From Fibrobacter sp. UBA1765 (lineage in GTDB: Bacteria; Fibrobacterota; Fibrobacteria; Fibrobacterales; Fibrobacteraceae), in the NCBI GenBank assembly GCA_002314675.1, contig DCGZ01000066.1:1-21370 (forward strand): a stretch of 21,370 nucleotides of DNA, written 5' to 3'. The translations under genes were made by a program, and so were the position numbers. A model generated the notes under the pieces. It saw only the letters and a program-made list of their open reading frames with translations, was not told the DNA's origin and did not search any database. Shown here one piece after another: positions 12,331 through 20,311 of this stretch. Position 1 is the stretch's first letter; the number at the start of each line of letters is the position of its first letter.

Positions 12331-14508
12331 TTAAAACTTTTCTTCCATTCTTGAACGAATTTCAGGAATCAGGTAACTGCGAATTTCTACAGACCCCTTT
12401 TCCTTTTCAACCTCTGCCAAATCCAGGGGCGCAAGCAAAGTTATCGTGACATTAACATGCTTTGATGTTTTTCGATTTTCCCAGGCATCACGGGTACCAT
12501 GAATCACAACCGGAAGCATCGTAGCCTTCCATTCTGCGGCAAGGCGGAATCCGCCACTCTTGAACGGCATAAGCTTGCCTTGCTTTTCGCGAGTACCTTC
12601 TGGGAACACATTTACGCGAGGTGTCTTTGCGTTTAAAAGTTGCTGCTGGGCTGCTGCGCCACCGCCCTTCGTTTCTCGCTTTACAAGAACACAGCCGATT
12701 CGCTTCATCCAGTAATTCAAAAAAGGAATACGAGAAAGCTGGTACTTGGCCAAAAAGCCAATCGGTCGTTCGAGAGCCAAGAAAATCACGGGAATGTCAG
12801 CATAGGACTGGTGATTCGACACGACAACGACCGGCCTTGACCAGTCAACCTTGCCAAGCAACGCCTGATTCTCGATAGTCAAGTTAATTCGCAAAATGCG
12901 CATGCAAAAACTTGCAAATTCCTGTACACGACGCTCAAAGCGAGCTTCTACTGTTTTTTTAGCAAACAGATCGCAAAAAGTAAATTCGACAATTGCACTC
13001 GCCATATAGGCAAGTGCCTGGATCACACACTTTATTTTAAACAAGAATACCGGCAAAACAGAATCCTTTGCTTGAGGTTCCATACAACGCAAAAACCTGG
13101 ATGGGCGAAACTTCATTTCATGCCCTTTCCAGAATCGATGTCGGCAATATAGCAAAAGCAACACCGATTCGGCTCGGGTAACCCCCACATAGAAAAGCCT
13201 ACGCTCCTCCTCTAGCTGGGCTTTTCGCTGTTTTCTGTTTCCCTTGCACTCCCCCGGAGTCAAACCCTCGGCCATGCCCGCATAAAACACCACAGGATAC
13301 TGCAAGCCCTTTGAACCATGAACGGTAACCACATGTACAGCATCTCTTTCAACAATTCCGTTTTCAATTTCTTCTTCGGTTAATTCTCCAGCGGCAATGC
13401 CGCAAGCCCGCAAGGCCTTTTCATAATATTCGCGCTGGCGATTGTAACGGACTAAAACGGCAAACCCTTTCAAAGGAAGGCCATAAAGTTCACGCATTTC
13501 GCGAATCGTAGAAACAATTTTTTGAATTTCCTCGACCGGGTCCCTAGATTCCCAATATTCAATTTTACGATTTTCCTTAAAAAGTTCATCCTGGCGATTG
13601 TTGCCAGCCCTAAGGACCTTCCTGAGTGCATCGGGCTTGTTCTTGAAAATTCTATTTGCCAAATGCAATACTTCGGGAACAGAACGGTAATTCCATTCCA
13701 GACGAATCAATTTACAGCTAGGAAAGTCTTTTTGAAACCTAAAAATATTGCCAATGTCTGCACCACGAAAACCATATATAGCCTGGTCATCATCGCCAAC
13801 GGCAAAAAGCGACTTGCGATTACCAAGAATAGCGCGCACAAGCCTATACTGCGAAGGATTAATGTCCTGGTATTCATCAACCATGATTTCCTTAAAACGT
13901 TCATGGACAATGTTACGGACATTTTCAAAATTTTCCAGTAGCGTGATAGCTCCATAGATCAAGTCTTCAAAAACAACTTCACCGGTCTTTAGCACCTGTT
14001 CCCTGCTTTTGGCAGTTTTCTTTTGTATTGATTTCGGGAGCGTATTGTTAAACAAGTCTTCGCGAGAAAATGCAGTTGGAGAAACTCCTTCTTCGGCTAG
14101 TTCGCAAAGGAAGTCATTCTCAGAAATATCCTTTGGTACAGGCTGTTTTTTAAACCCTAAGTATTCATAACCGAACTTGCCATCAAACGAATCTCGCAAA
14201 AGAGAAAGCGCTAAGGAATGGAAAGTGCATAGCTTTACTCCGGCATTCGGGAAAAGCTTTTCTACACGTTCGCGCATTTCTGCCGCTGCGGCAGCCGTAA
14301 ACGTCAATGCCAAAATCGTATGGGGATCAGCCCCTTTTGCAATTCGATACTGGATTCGCTTGGTAAGCACCGAGGTTTTGCCTGAGCCCGCGCCAGCCAA
14401 GATCAAAAGTTGATTCTCGGCCTCATGATCATGCAATACCGCAGCTCGTTGGTCTGGGTTAAGGCCCTTTAAAATGCCTCCCAGAATTTCTTCTTGACTT
14501 GGTTCCAT
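12331..14508 (-). CDS. Fusion of a UvrD-like SF1 helicase and a PlsC-type acyltransferase
   Basis: One uninterrupted frame encodes two unrelated enzymes. ATG at 14508 is chosen because GGAG lies six bases upstream; an in-frame TTG four codons earlier is poorer. Residues 1-476 are an SF1A helicase: Walker A GAGSGKT 39-45, motif II VDEYQD 210-215, motif III GDDDQAIYGFRGA from 238, WNYRS 272-276, motif V VHGSKGLQYP from 396, motif VI RLFYVGVTRA to 446. Only about 38 residues separate motif IVa (LVRYNRQ) from motif V, so the 2B subdomain is essentially absent. A hydrophobic stretch at about 484-516 precedes an acyl-glycerol-phosphate acyltransferase domain: HX4D at 566-571 (NHQSYAD), FPEGTR 635-640, LPVVIHGT 665-672. 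All key residues in both halves look intact. It lies between the flippase-like gene and the symporter. Confidence 0.9.
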   Translation of the reverse strand: MEPSQEEILGGILKGLNPDQRAAVLHDHEAENQLLILAGAGSGKTSVLTKRIQYRIAKGADPHTILALTFTAAAAAEMRERVEKLFPNAGVKLCTFHSLALSLLRDSFDGKFGYEYLGFKKQPVPKDISENDFLCELAEEGVSPTAFSREDLFNNTLPKSIQKKTAKSREQVLKTGEVVFEDLIYGAITLLENFENVRNIVHERFKEIMVDEYQDINPSQYRLVRAILGNRKSLFAVGDDDQAIYGFRGADIGNIFRFQKDFPSCKLIRLEWNYRSVPEVLHLANRIFKNKPDALRKVLRAGNNRQDELFKENRKIEYWESRDPVEEIQKIVSTIREMRELYGLPLKGFAVLVRYNRQREYYEKALRACGIAAGELTEEEIENGIVERDAVHVVTVHGSKGLQYPVVFYAGMAEGLTPGECKGNRKQRKAQLEEERRLFYVGVTRAESVLLLLYCRHRFWKGHEMKFRPSRFLRCMEPQAKDSVLPVFLFKIKCVIQALAYMASAIVEFTFCDLFAKKTVEARFERRVQEFASFCMRILRINLTIENQALLGKVDWSRPVVVVSNHQSYADIPVIFLALERPIGFLAKYQLSRIPFLNYWMKRIGCVLVKRETKGGGAAAQQQLLNAKTPRVNVFPEGTREKQGKLMPFKSGGFRLAAEWKATMLPVVIHGTRDAWENRKTSKHVNVTITLLAPLDLAEVEKEKGSVEIRSYLIPEIRSRMEEKF
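13054..13069 (-). promoter_or_regulatory. Possible internal ribosome-binding site and TTG start for a free acyltransferase
   Basis: Inside the fusion gene, at the domain junction, AAAGGA (13069-13064, minus strand) is followed after seven bases by an in-frame TTG (13056-13054). Initiation there would give a 241-residue protein starting just before the hydrophobic segment, the normal size of a stand-alone PlsC. Other genes here (truB, rimP) also appear to use TTG. Whether it is used is unknown. Confidence 0.4.
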
Positions 14509-14581
14509 AAAATTCTCCAAATGAAAACGCCATATAGAAACGCTTTTTTAGAGAATTCTTGCAGTAAATTTTTGTAAAAAC

Positions 14582-15556
14582 TTAATTTAATTGTTTTTTA
14601 CCGTTATCGGTAAGGAAGAAGAATGCGCCAAGAAGGCTCACTACAAGGCCCGCCAAATAGGCAAGGAGCTGCACAACCACAGATTCCAAGTGAGGCACAC
14701 CGACTCGGGCAAAAAGCGACTGCGCCAAAAGTTCACGGGGACCAAAGCCGCCAATGGAAATCGGCAATGCAGAAATTATGGCGACAAGAGGTATATAAAA
14801 GAAATACCAGGAAACATCTATGTGCAACCCAAGCGAAAGGCCACAAAAGAAATGTACCAGAATTCGAAGAATCTGCGTTACCGCCGAAAGCACCGTAATT
14901 TCGCCCCACAGCGACCATGTTCTAAAATATTGAAAACGGTCCTGCATTCTTATAACGCGATTGTAAATGCCCTCCGGGAAAATACGCTTGGCAACAGCAG
15001 CTAGCACTCGCCCTATACGCTTGCTGAACAAGGCAGCAAACAAGACGCAAAAGCCAAGAAAGCACCACAAGGAAGGCAGCACGAACATGCGCTGGCTCGG
15101 GTCACGAACGAAGAACATGAACCCAACACCCAAGGCAAGAAGCGTCATAAAAAACAGGCCGAAGAATCGATCAAAAAACGTTGCAGTAAGCCCAGCGCCT
15201 ACAGTATCTTGACCACCCTGCACACGAATGTCATAGACCTTCTTGACATCGCCACCTACATTGCCGGGCATAAAGTTATTAAAGAAGAGTCCAATGAAAT
15301 ACAGCTTGAACAGGTGCCAATAATTCATTTCGACACCTTGCTTTTGCAACAGGGATTTCCACTGGAGGCAACCGGTAAAGTTCGAGGCAAAAAGACAAAG
15401 TACGGCGACCGCGAGCGGCCACGCCTTCATGTTTGCTATAAGATTTGCAAAATCAGTCGAATCAAATTCAGGATTGTCTACAATATTTGTATATACGAAA
15501 TATGCAGGTACAAGCGTCACCAAAAGCTTTATGCAAAAAATCAAGTGGCGTTTCAT
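14582..15556 (-). CDS. YbhN/AglD-type integral membrane protein (lysylphosphatidylglycerol synthase TM-region / flippase-like family)
   Basis: The 324-residue polytopic protein has about eight hydrophobic segments and the family signature NNFMPGNVGGD (93-103) following GLF. It also has the conserved Gly-rich stretch ISIGGFGPRE near residue 268. Members include the transmembrane half of MprF and archaeal AglD-associated proteins. Many act with glycosyltransferases on lipid-linked substrates, and flippase activity is proposed but rarely shown. Its ATG overlaps the stop of the GT4 gene (ATGA), implying translational coupling. The GT4 gene therefore gives the best functional clue: assembly or movement of a glycosylated lipid. 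The 73 bases after its stop separate it from the helicase-acyltransferase gene; no clear terminator is seen there. Confidence 0.85.
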   Translation of the reverse strand: MKRHLIFCIKLLVTLVPAYFVYTNIVDNPEFDSTDFANLIANMKAWPLAVAVLCLFASNFTGCLQWKSLLQKQGVEMNYWHLFKLYFIGLFFNNFMPGNVGGDVKKVYDIRVQGGQDTVGAGLTATFFDRFFGLFFMTLLALGVGFMFFVRDPSQRMFVLPSLWCFLGFCVLFAALFSKRIGRVLAAVAKRIFPEGIYNRVIRMQDRFQYFRTWSLWGEITVLSAVTQILRILVHFFCGLSLGLHIDVSWYFFYIPLVAIISALPISIGGFGPRELLAQSLFARVGVPHLESVVVQLLAYLAGLVVSLLGAFFFLTDNGKKQLN

Positions 15557-16701
15557 TTGCTGTTCTCCGCAATACTTTGCAAAAGTTTTTCAGTTTCGTC
15601 CGCGGCACGGTCCCAGCTAAACGTGGCGGCATGCCTTTCGGCTTCAAGTTCCAAAGTTTCTCGAAGTTCCGGGATGTCTACAATTCGTGCCATGCAATTT
15701 GCACAAGAAGCGGCATTGCTCTTTTCAAAAAGCAAGCCAGTCTTGCCATCTAATACGCTGTCGACAAGTCCCGGGACTTTTGAAGCTATTGTCGTGGTTC
15801 CAAGTTCGGCAGCTTCGATCACGGTCAAGCCCCAGCCTTCCTTTTGACTTGTCTGCAAAAGCGCAAGAGCGTGAGTCATCAGGCGTTCTTTTTCTTCCTT
15901 TGAAACAAAGCCCAGCAGGTCAACCCGATCTGCAATTTTTACTTTTGCATTTTTATCAAGCCCTGCAATATAGCCCGGGAGCTTTTTTAGCATTGGACCA
16001 TCGCCAGCGATTTTCAGCCGGACATTACAAGCATTCGCAGAGGCCTTATTTGCAAAAATACTGAAAGCTTCTAGAGCAGTCAATATACCTTTATACTTAT
16101 GGACGCGAGAAAGCCATAAAAAATATGGTTCTTTATTTTCTGATTTATCTGCCTTCTTAAAATCTGCCGGTGCGCCATTAGTTCCATTATAAACAAGGGC
16201 AATTCTATTGTTACCAATTCCAAGTTTTTCAAGTTCCCTAATCGTACTTGGACTTACTGCAACAAACCTTGACTTTCTATAAATTCGCGGAATAAGAGTT
16301 TCAAAAAGCCAAACTCCAAACGCTACCACAAAATTGGTTTCTGCAAAAATCGAATTTCGCCACAGATGGTGAATCTGAATCAGATGCGGCTTTTGGGTAA
16401 GCTGCGGCGTAAACAAAGGCAACTTGTTCAAGTCTTCGAAAACAATGTCGAAGTCAAATTCCTTGTCCAGTTTCTTGAGATATTTCGCGACGGTAAACTG
16501 AAAAGCCAAATCGCCACCATGCCGGATTACCTGAATGCCATCTACGGTTTCACGCTCCATTGCACCGGCAAATGAAGTCGTGAGAAGAACAACCTGATGC
16601 CCACGCTTTACAAGGCGCGAAAAGATCTGGTGCAAGTGGCGTTCAGCACCACCAGCATTTGGATTTTTACGATCACGGTAATTTAAGACAAGTATGCGCA
16701 T
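15553..16701 (-). CDS. GT4-family glycosyltransferase
   Basis: The 382-residue, GT-B-fold enzyme transfers a sugar from a nucleotide donor with retention of configuration. The N-terminal domain has the Gly-rich acceptor loop NPNAGGAERHL (13-23). The C-terminal domain has FLWLSRVHKYKG (194-205) and the family EX7E motif, Glu288 and Glu296, in EGWGLTVIEAAELG. No signal peptide or membrane segment is evident; such enzymes usually work at the cytoplasmic face of the inner membrane. It starts five bases after the methyltransferase stop and overlaps the flippase-like gene by four bases. The sugar and acceptor cannot be read from sequence. Confidence 0.9.
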   Translation of the reverse strand: MRILVLNYRDRKNPNAGGAERHLHQIFSRLVKRGHQVVLLTTSFAGAMERETVDGIQVIRHGGDLAFQFTVAKYLKKLDKEFDFDIVFEDLNKLPLFTPQLTQKPHLIQIHHLWRNSIFAETNFVVAFGVWLFETLIPRIYRKSRFVAVSPSTIRELEKLGIGNNRIALVYNGTNGAPADFKKADKSENKEPYFLWLSRVHKYKGILTALEAFSIFANKASANACNVRLKIAGDGPMLKKLPGYIAGLDKNAKVKIADRVDLLGFVSKEEKERLMTHALALLQTSQKEGWGLTVIEAAELGTTTIASKVPGLVDSVLDGKTGLLFEKSNAASCANCMARIVDIPELRETLELEAERHAATFSWDRAADETEKLLQSIAENSK

Positions 16702-16706
16702 GGATT

Positions 16707-17492
16707 CTACGGTTTGCGACCAAGTACACCAATGGAAAGGGCGGTCCAGTTAGCCCAAGACTTGTCTCGCAAATTGTCAAGAAGACGATCCTTGAACTTT
16801 TGATATGCAGAGCCATCCAAGGGATACTTCGGAAGTTCTACGCCAAACTTAAAGCAAAGTTCCCGAAGCATTCGGTAATACAGGTTCGGACGCATCCAGT
16901 CGCCATAGCAATAATCGCATTTAAAGCCCGCAGCCTGCATAAGCTTTTGCAACTCTCCCATGGTAAACTGGGTTTCCCAACCGGCAAACCACTTGTCCAT
17001 GGCAATCAGGATATGCTTGATGATTGTATATGGGTGAATGGTTTGAGGAACATCGCAAAGACAATAGCCACCATGTTTTAAAATTCTGAAATTTTCTTGG
17101 AGCAATGGCAACGGCTTTACGAAATGTTCTGCAAGCCCCTGGTGAAACACCAAATCAAAAGTGCAATCCGGGAACGGAGACTTGAACGCATCACCACGAA
17201 CAAGGTGCAAGCGTTCCCGCACGACCGGGTCGGCCTCACGCTGGGCTTCCACAAGCTTCAAGCTGTTGATTGCAAAATCAAGCACATAAACTTCGGCACC
17301 TTCGCGGGCAAAGGCAGCGCTGTCTCGACCGGTACCTGCGCCGACTTCCAAAATCTTCATGCCATGCAAATCCTTGAAATGCATGCGCACTGTATCGGCA
17401 ACAGCCGCCGATGACGGATATACTTTACTCAAATCCGTTTTCTTGTTCCAAAAGCGGTTCCAAACAGACTGATCAGGTTCTTTAATACTCAT
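16707..17492 (-). CDS. Class I SAM-dependent methyltransferase
   Basis: The SAM-binding glycine motif EVGAGTG is at about residues 49-55, with the acidic ribose-binding residue following in VYVLDFAINSL. A later DLVFHQGLAEHF marks the end of strand four region. The C-terminal part with YCYGDWMRPNLYYRMLRELC resembles type-11 methyltransferases found in glycan and lipid clusters. ATG at 17492 is preferred over an in-frame TTG at 17513: neither has a Shine-Dalgarno, but TATATTTG lies right before the ATG and would sit inside the longer version. It gives 261 residues. It leads the tight group with the GT4 and flippase-like genes, so its substrate is probably the same glycan or glycolipid. Confidence 0.85.
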   Translation of the reverse strand: MSIKEPDQSVWNRFWNKKTDLSKVYPSSAAVADTVRMHFKDLHGMKILEVGAGTGRDSAAFAREGAEVYVLDFAINSLKLVEAQREADPVVRERLHLVRGDAFKSPFPDCTFDLVFHQGLAEHFVKPLPLLQENFRILKHGGYCLCDVPQTIHPYTIIKHILIAMDKWFAGWETQFTMGELQKLMQAAGFKCDYCYGDWMRPNLYYRMLRELCFKFGVELPKYPLDGSAYQKFKDRLLDNLRDKSWANWTALSIGVLGRKP

Positions 17493-17497
17493 ATTCG

Positions 17498-17505
17498 CAA
17501 ATATA
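17498..17505 (-). promoter_or_regulatory. Possible -10/-7 element of the methyltransferase-GT4 operon
   Basis: TATATTTG on the minus strand matches both a good vegetative -10 (TATATT) and the TAnnTTTG element known from Bacteroidetes promoters. It ends five bases before the ATG at 17492, so the transcript would be leaderless or nearly so. No convincing -35 was found at the expected distance. Confidence 0.35.
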
Positions 17506-17572
17506 TCAAACAAAAAGAGGAAACGTGCACTACATGGGCATTTGTGGAGCCGTTTTACAATATTTCCAGGCT

Positions 17573-20227
17573 TTATTGCAATACAGTTTTCAAGACTTCC
17601 AAAAGCTTTGGAACTTCTATCGGCTTTGCCACATGTCCGTCCATGCCGGCTTCAATGGCCTTCAGCTTATCTTCTTCAAAGGCGTTAGCTGTCACTGCAA
17701 TAATCGGCAGGCTCGAAATTCCAGAACGGCGCAAGGCACGAATCTGTCTTGTAGCCTCATAGCCATCCATAATAGGCATTTGGACATCCATCAAAATCAG
17801 GTCGTATTGCCCAAGCTCTGCGCCGCGGATCTTTTCTACAGCGACGGAGCCGTCATTTGCCATATCTATAACAAAGCCTGCCTCCTCCAGCACGAACTTT
17901 GCAATTTCTGCGTTCAGTTCGTTATCTTCTACAAGCAACACATGCTTGCCCTTAAAATCAAAATCTTCTTCTACTTCAACCTTGGCTATTGGCTGCTGCT
18001 TCTCAGAAACTCTGAAATTAAATGCAAGTGTAAATGTTGTGCCACGCCCTACTTCACTTTCAACGGCAATTGTCCCGTGCATCAAGTTTACAAGGTTCTT
18101 TGTAATGGCAAGGCCAAGTCCTGTTCCTTGAATGCCGCTAACAGTGGAAGATTTTTCACGTTCAAACGGTTCAAAAATTTTACCAATAAATTCCTTTGCA
18201 ATGCCAATACCATTATCCTGCACAACAAATTCAAAAGGAGCTGTACCATTTTCTGTCTTGGCCTTTTGCGTAACTTGCAACAAAATTCGGCCACCCGCCG
18301 GGGTAAACTTTGCCGCATTGCTAAGCAAGTTGATAAGAATTTGATTCAAGCGCAACCTGTCGCAAAGAACCGCATCATCATCAACTTTGGACACGTCAAC
18401 AACAAATTCAAGTGACTTGCTCTTAACAAACTGCAGGACAATCTGCTTTAAGCTTTCAGTCATTTCTAAAATGCTGGTCTCTTTTTCTTCAATCACAATT
18501 TTACCGCTTTCAATTCGGCTCATGTCAAGAACATCATTTATAAGCTCAAGCAAATGTTCACTTGATGTAGAGATTTTTTCAAGGAATCCATTAACCTGTT
18601 CTTTTTCATCGATATGGGACTTTGCTAAGTTCGTGAAGCCAATAATTGCATTCATTGGGGTACGAATGTCATGACTCATATTGTTCAAGAAGTTTGTCTT
18701 GGCAATATTTGCCTGCTTTGCTGCTTCAAAGGCATCACGCAAGGTATCTTGCTGTTGCTGCAAACGTTGGGCCATTTTCTTGTTTTCATCAATATTAATG
18801 AAAACACCAATAATGGAAAGCGCGGAACCATCAGAACGGCGAGTGACACGGCCTGCAGCATGGAACCAGCAATAGGTTTCGTCTTTAAGCCTAATGCGGT
18901 ATTCCACGTCGTATATGGTTGCCGGGTCCTTGACTGCGGTCCAAAAAATATTCAGTATACGTTCCCTGTCTTCTGGATGAATGCGTTCAGACCAGGCTTC
19001 CATGGTATTCGGGAATTCCGCTTCTGTCTTGAACCCAAGCATTCTTCGGTAGGTTTCACTCCAATAACAAGTGTAATTCCCCTGAGAGTCAAATTCAACG
19101 CTCCACAAGCCAGAATTGATGGAGTCCTGGATTTTTCGCATATTTTCTTGTTCAAACTGATTCTTCTTTTCGCTCTGAATATTGCGAACCGCATAAAGGA
19201 CTTCAGTAACATTGCCATCTGAATCCCAGCCTATTGGAATCAAGCTAGCTCGATTCCAGTTTTCAAAGCGGCTTGTAAATTCCTGTGAAATTGAACCTTC
19301 ACCCTTTAAACGTTCTTGCAGTGTGCTAAAGTCGTTGAAAGTTCTAAAAGCAGACTTATCTTCATCAACAGAAAATGTTTCACCAACAATTATCAAAGCT
19401 TCGCTTGCCTTACCACTTTTACCAATCGCATTGTGAACACCCTCATTAGCTACATATTCCTCGTATCTGTCATTAACAATGTCTATGTAATAAATGGTAT
19501 CAAAAAGGTTGCCCAGCCCCTGGATAATTCGAACATGCTGTTTTTCTGTTTGTAGGGCATTAGCCAGGTCGCTGTTTTGCCGAACAAGCTGTTCATTGAT
19601 TTTTTCAATATACTCATTCTTTTCGGAAGCTTCCACAGAATGTAAAATGGCATTACCCTTCACCTGCATAATAAAGATATTCAAGAATAGAGCAATGACC
19701 GCAAAAGGAAGAAGATCCGCGATGTCAGAATTATAAGCTTCCGGAGACTTTATGTCTTTTGCGAGAACAAGAAAAACTACCGAAACGAGAACCGCAAATG
19801 TTGAAGAACGCAATGGGAAATCATAGAACAGCATTGGAAGCGCTGTAACAAGGACAACAATGGAAACTGCAGGAATGTCATGATGAGCTAGGCCTAGAAT
19901 AAACCCATAGGCATAGGCAATAGTCATGAATACATAGCTTAAAGGGAGAATCAACTTTTTGTATTTGTCTCCCAAATATCTTGCAACCAAATAATACGTA
20001 ATCATTATTCCACTAGAAATAATGTACGACATGGAATTCTCTTTCATCAAGGTTCCATCTGGTTGGAAGCACGAAATTACAAAGACAAGAGTTAGACACA
20101 CAGAAAGAAGCATCGTCACTTGCATAAGCATTAGACGATTGGCAAAATCAAAGGATTCACGAGCAAGCATGAACTGCTTCTTATTGAACCCTGCATAGAG
20201 CAGAAGATTTTTTAATGACTCAAACAT
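17573..20227 (-). CDS. Membrane-bound hybrid sensor histidine kinase
   Basis: The 884-residue protein starts with a multi-helix membrane region (about residues 33-190), then a short coiled coil (about 195-232) and a PAS-like region (about 240-350). A clear PAS/PAC domain follows (about 368-482). The dimerisation/phosphoacceptor helix has His519 in MSHDIRTP. The ATPase domain has the N box around Asn637, DNGIG 671-675 and GTGLGL 701-706. A C-terminal receiver has the acidic pair in VEDN (767-768), phosphoacceptor Asp814 (MDVQMP), Thr846 and Lys868. There is no HPt domain, so output must pass to a partner elsewhere. No response regulator lies in the window. It is probably transcribed alone, with 80 bases before the next gene. 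The signal is unknown. Confidence 0.95.
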   Translation of the reverse strand: MFESLKNLLLYAGFNKKQFMLARESFDFANRLMLMQVTMLLSVCLTLVFVISCFQPDGTLMKENSMSYIISSGIMITYYLVARYLGDKYKKLILPLSYVFMTIAYAYGFILGLAHHDIPAVSIVVLVTALPMLFYDFPLRSSTFAVLVSVVFLVLAKDIKSPEAYNSDIADLLPFAVIALFLNIFIMQVKGNAILHSVEASEKNEYIEKINEQLVRQNSDLANALQTEKQHVRIIQGLGNLFDTIYYIDIVNDRYEEYVANEGVHNAIGKSGKASEALIIVGETFSVDEDKSAFRTFNDFSTLQERLKGEGSISQEFTSRFENWNRASLIPIGWDSDGNVTEVLYAVRNIQSEKKNQFEQENMRKIQDSINSGLWSVEFDSQGNYTCYWSETYRRMLGFKTEAEFPNTMEAWSERIHPEDRERILNIFWTAVKDPATIYDVEYRIRLKDETYCWFHAAGRVTRRSDGSALSIIGVFINIDENKKMAQRLQQQQDTLRDAFEAAKQANIAKTNFLNNMSHDIRTPMNAIIGFTNLAKSHIDEKEQVNGFLEKISTSSEHLLELINDVLDMSRIESGKIVIEEKETSILEMTESLKQIVLQFVKSKSLEFVVDVSKVDDDAVLCDRLRLNQILINLLSNAAKFTPAGGRILLQVTQKAKTENGTAPFEFVVQDNGIGIAKEFIGKIFEPFEREKSSTVSGIQGTGLGLAITKNLVNLMHGTIAVESEVGRGTTFTLAFNFRVSEKQQPIAKVEVEEDFDFKGKHVLLVEDNELNAEIAKFVLEEAGFVIDMANDGSVAVEKIRGAELGQYDLILMDVQMPIMDGYEATRQIRALRRSGISSLPIIAVTANAFEEDKLKAIEAGMDGHVAKPIEVPKLLEVLKTVLQ

Positions 20228-20311
20228 TAAGATTACCCTGTTACAAATACACTACCTAATTTAACTCAAAAAAAGGTCGCCGGTATATCAATAAATTTAA
20301 ACAAGGCTTTT

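Noticed and set aside
17525..18415. A 296-codon open frame on the plus strand opposite the end of the hybrid kinase
   Set aside because: The receiver and ATPase domains are encoded on the minus strand. The plus-strand product is Cys/Asn/Lys-rich without a family pattern.
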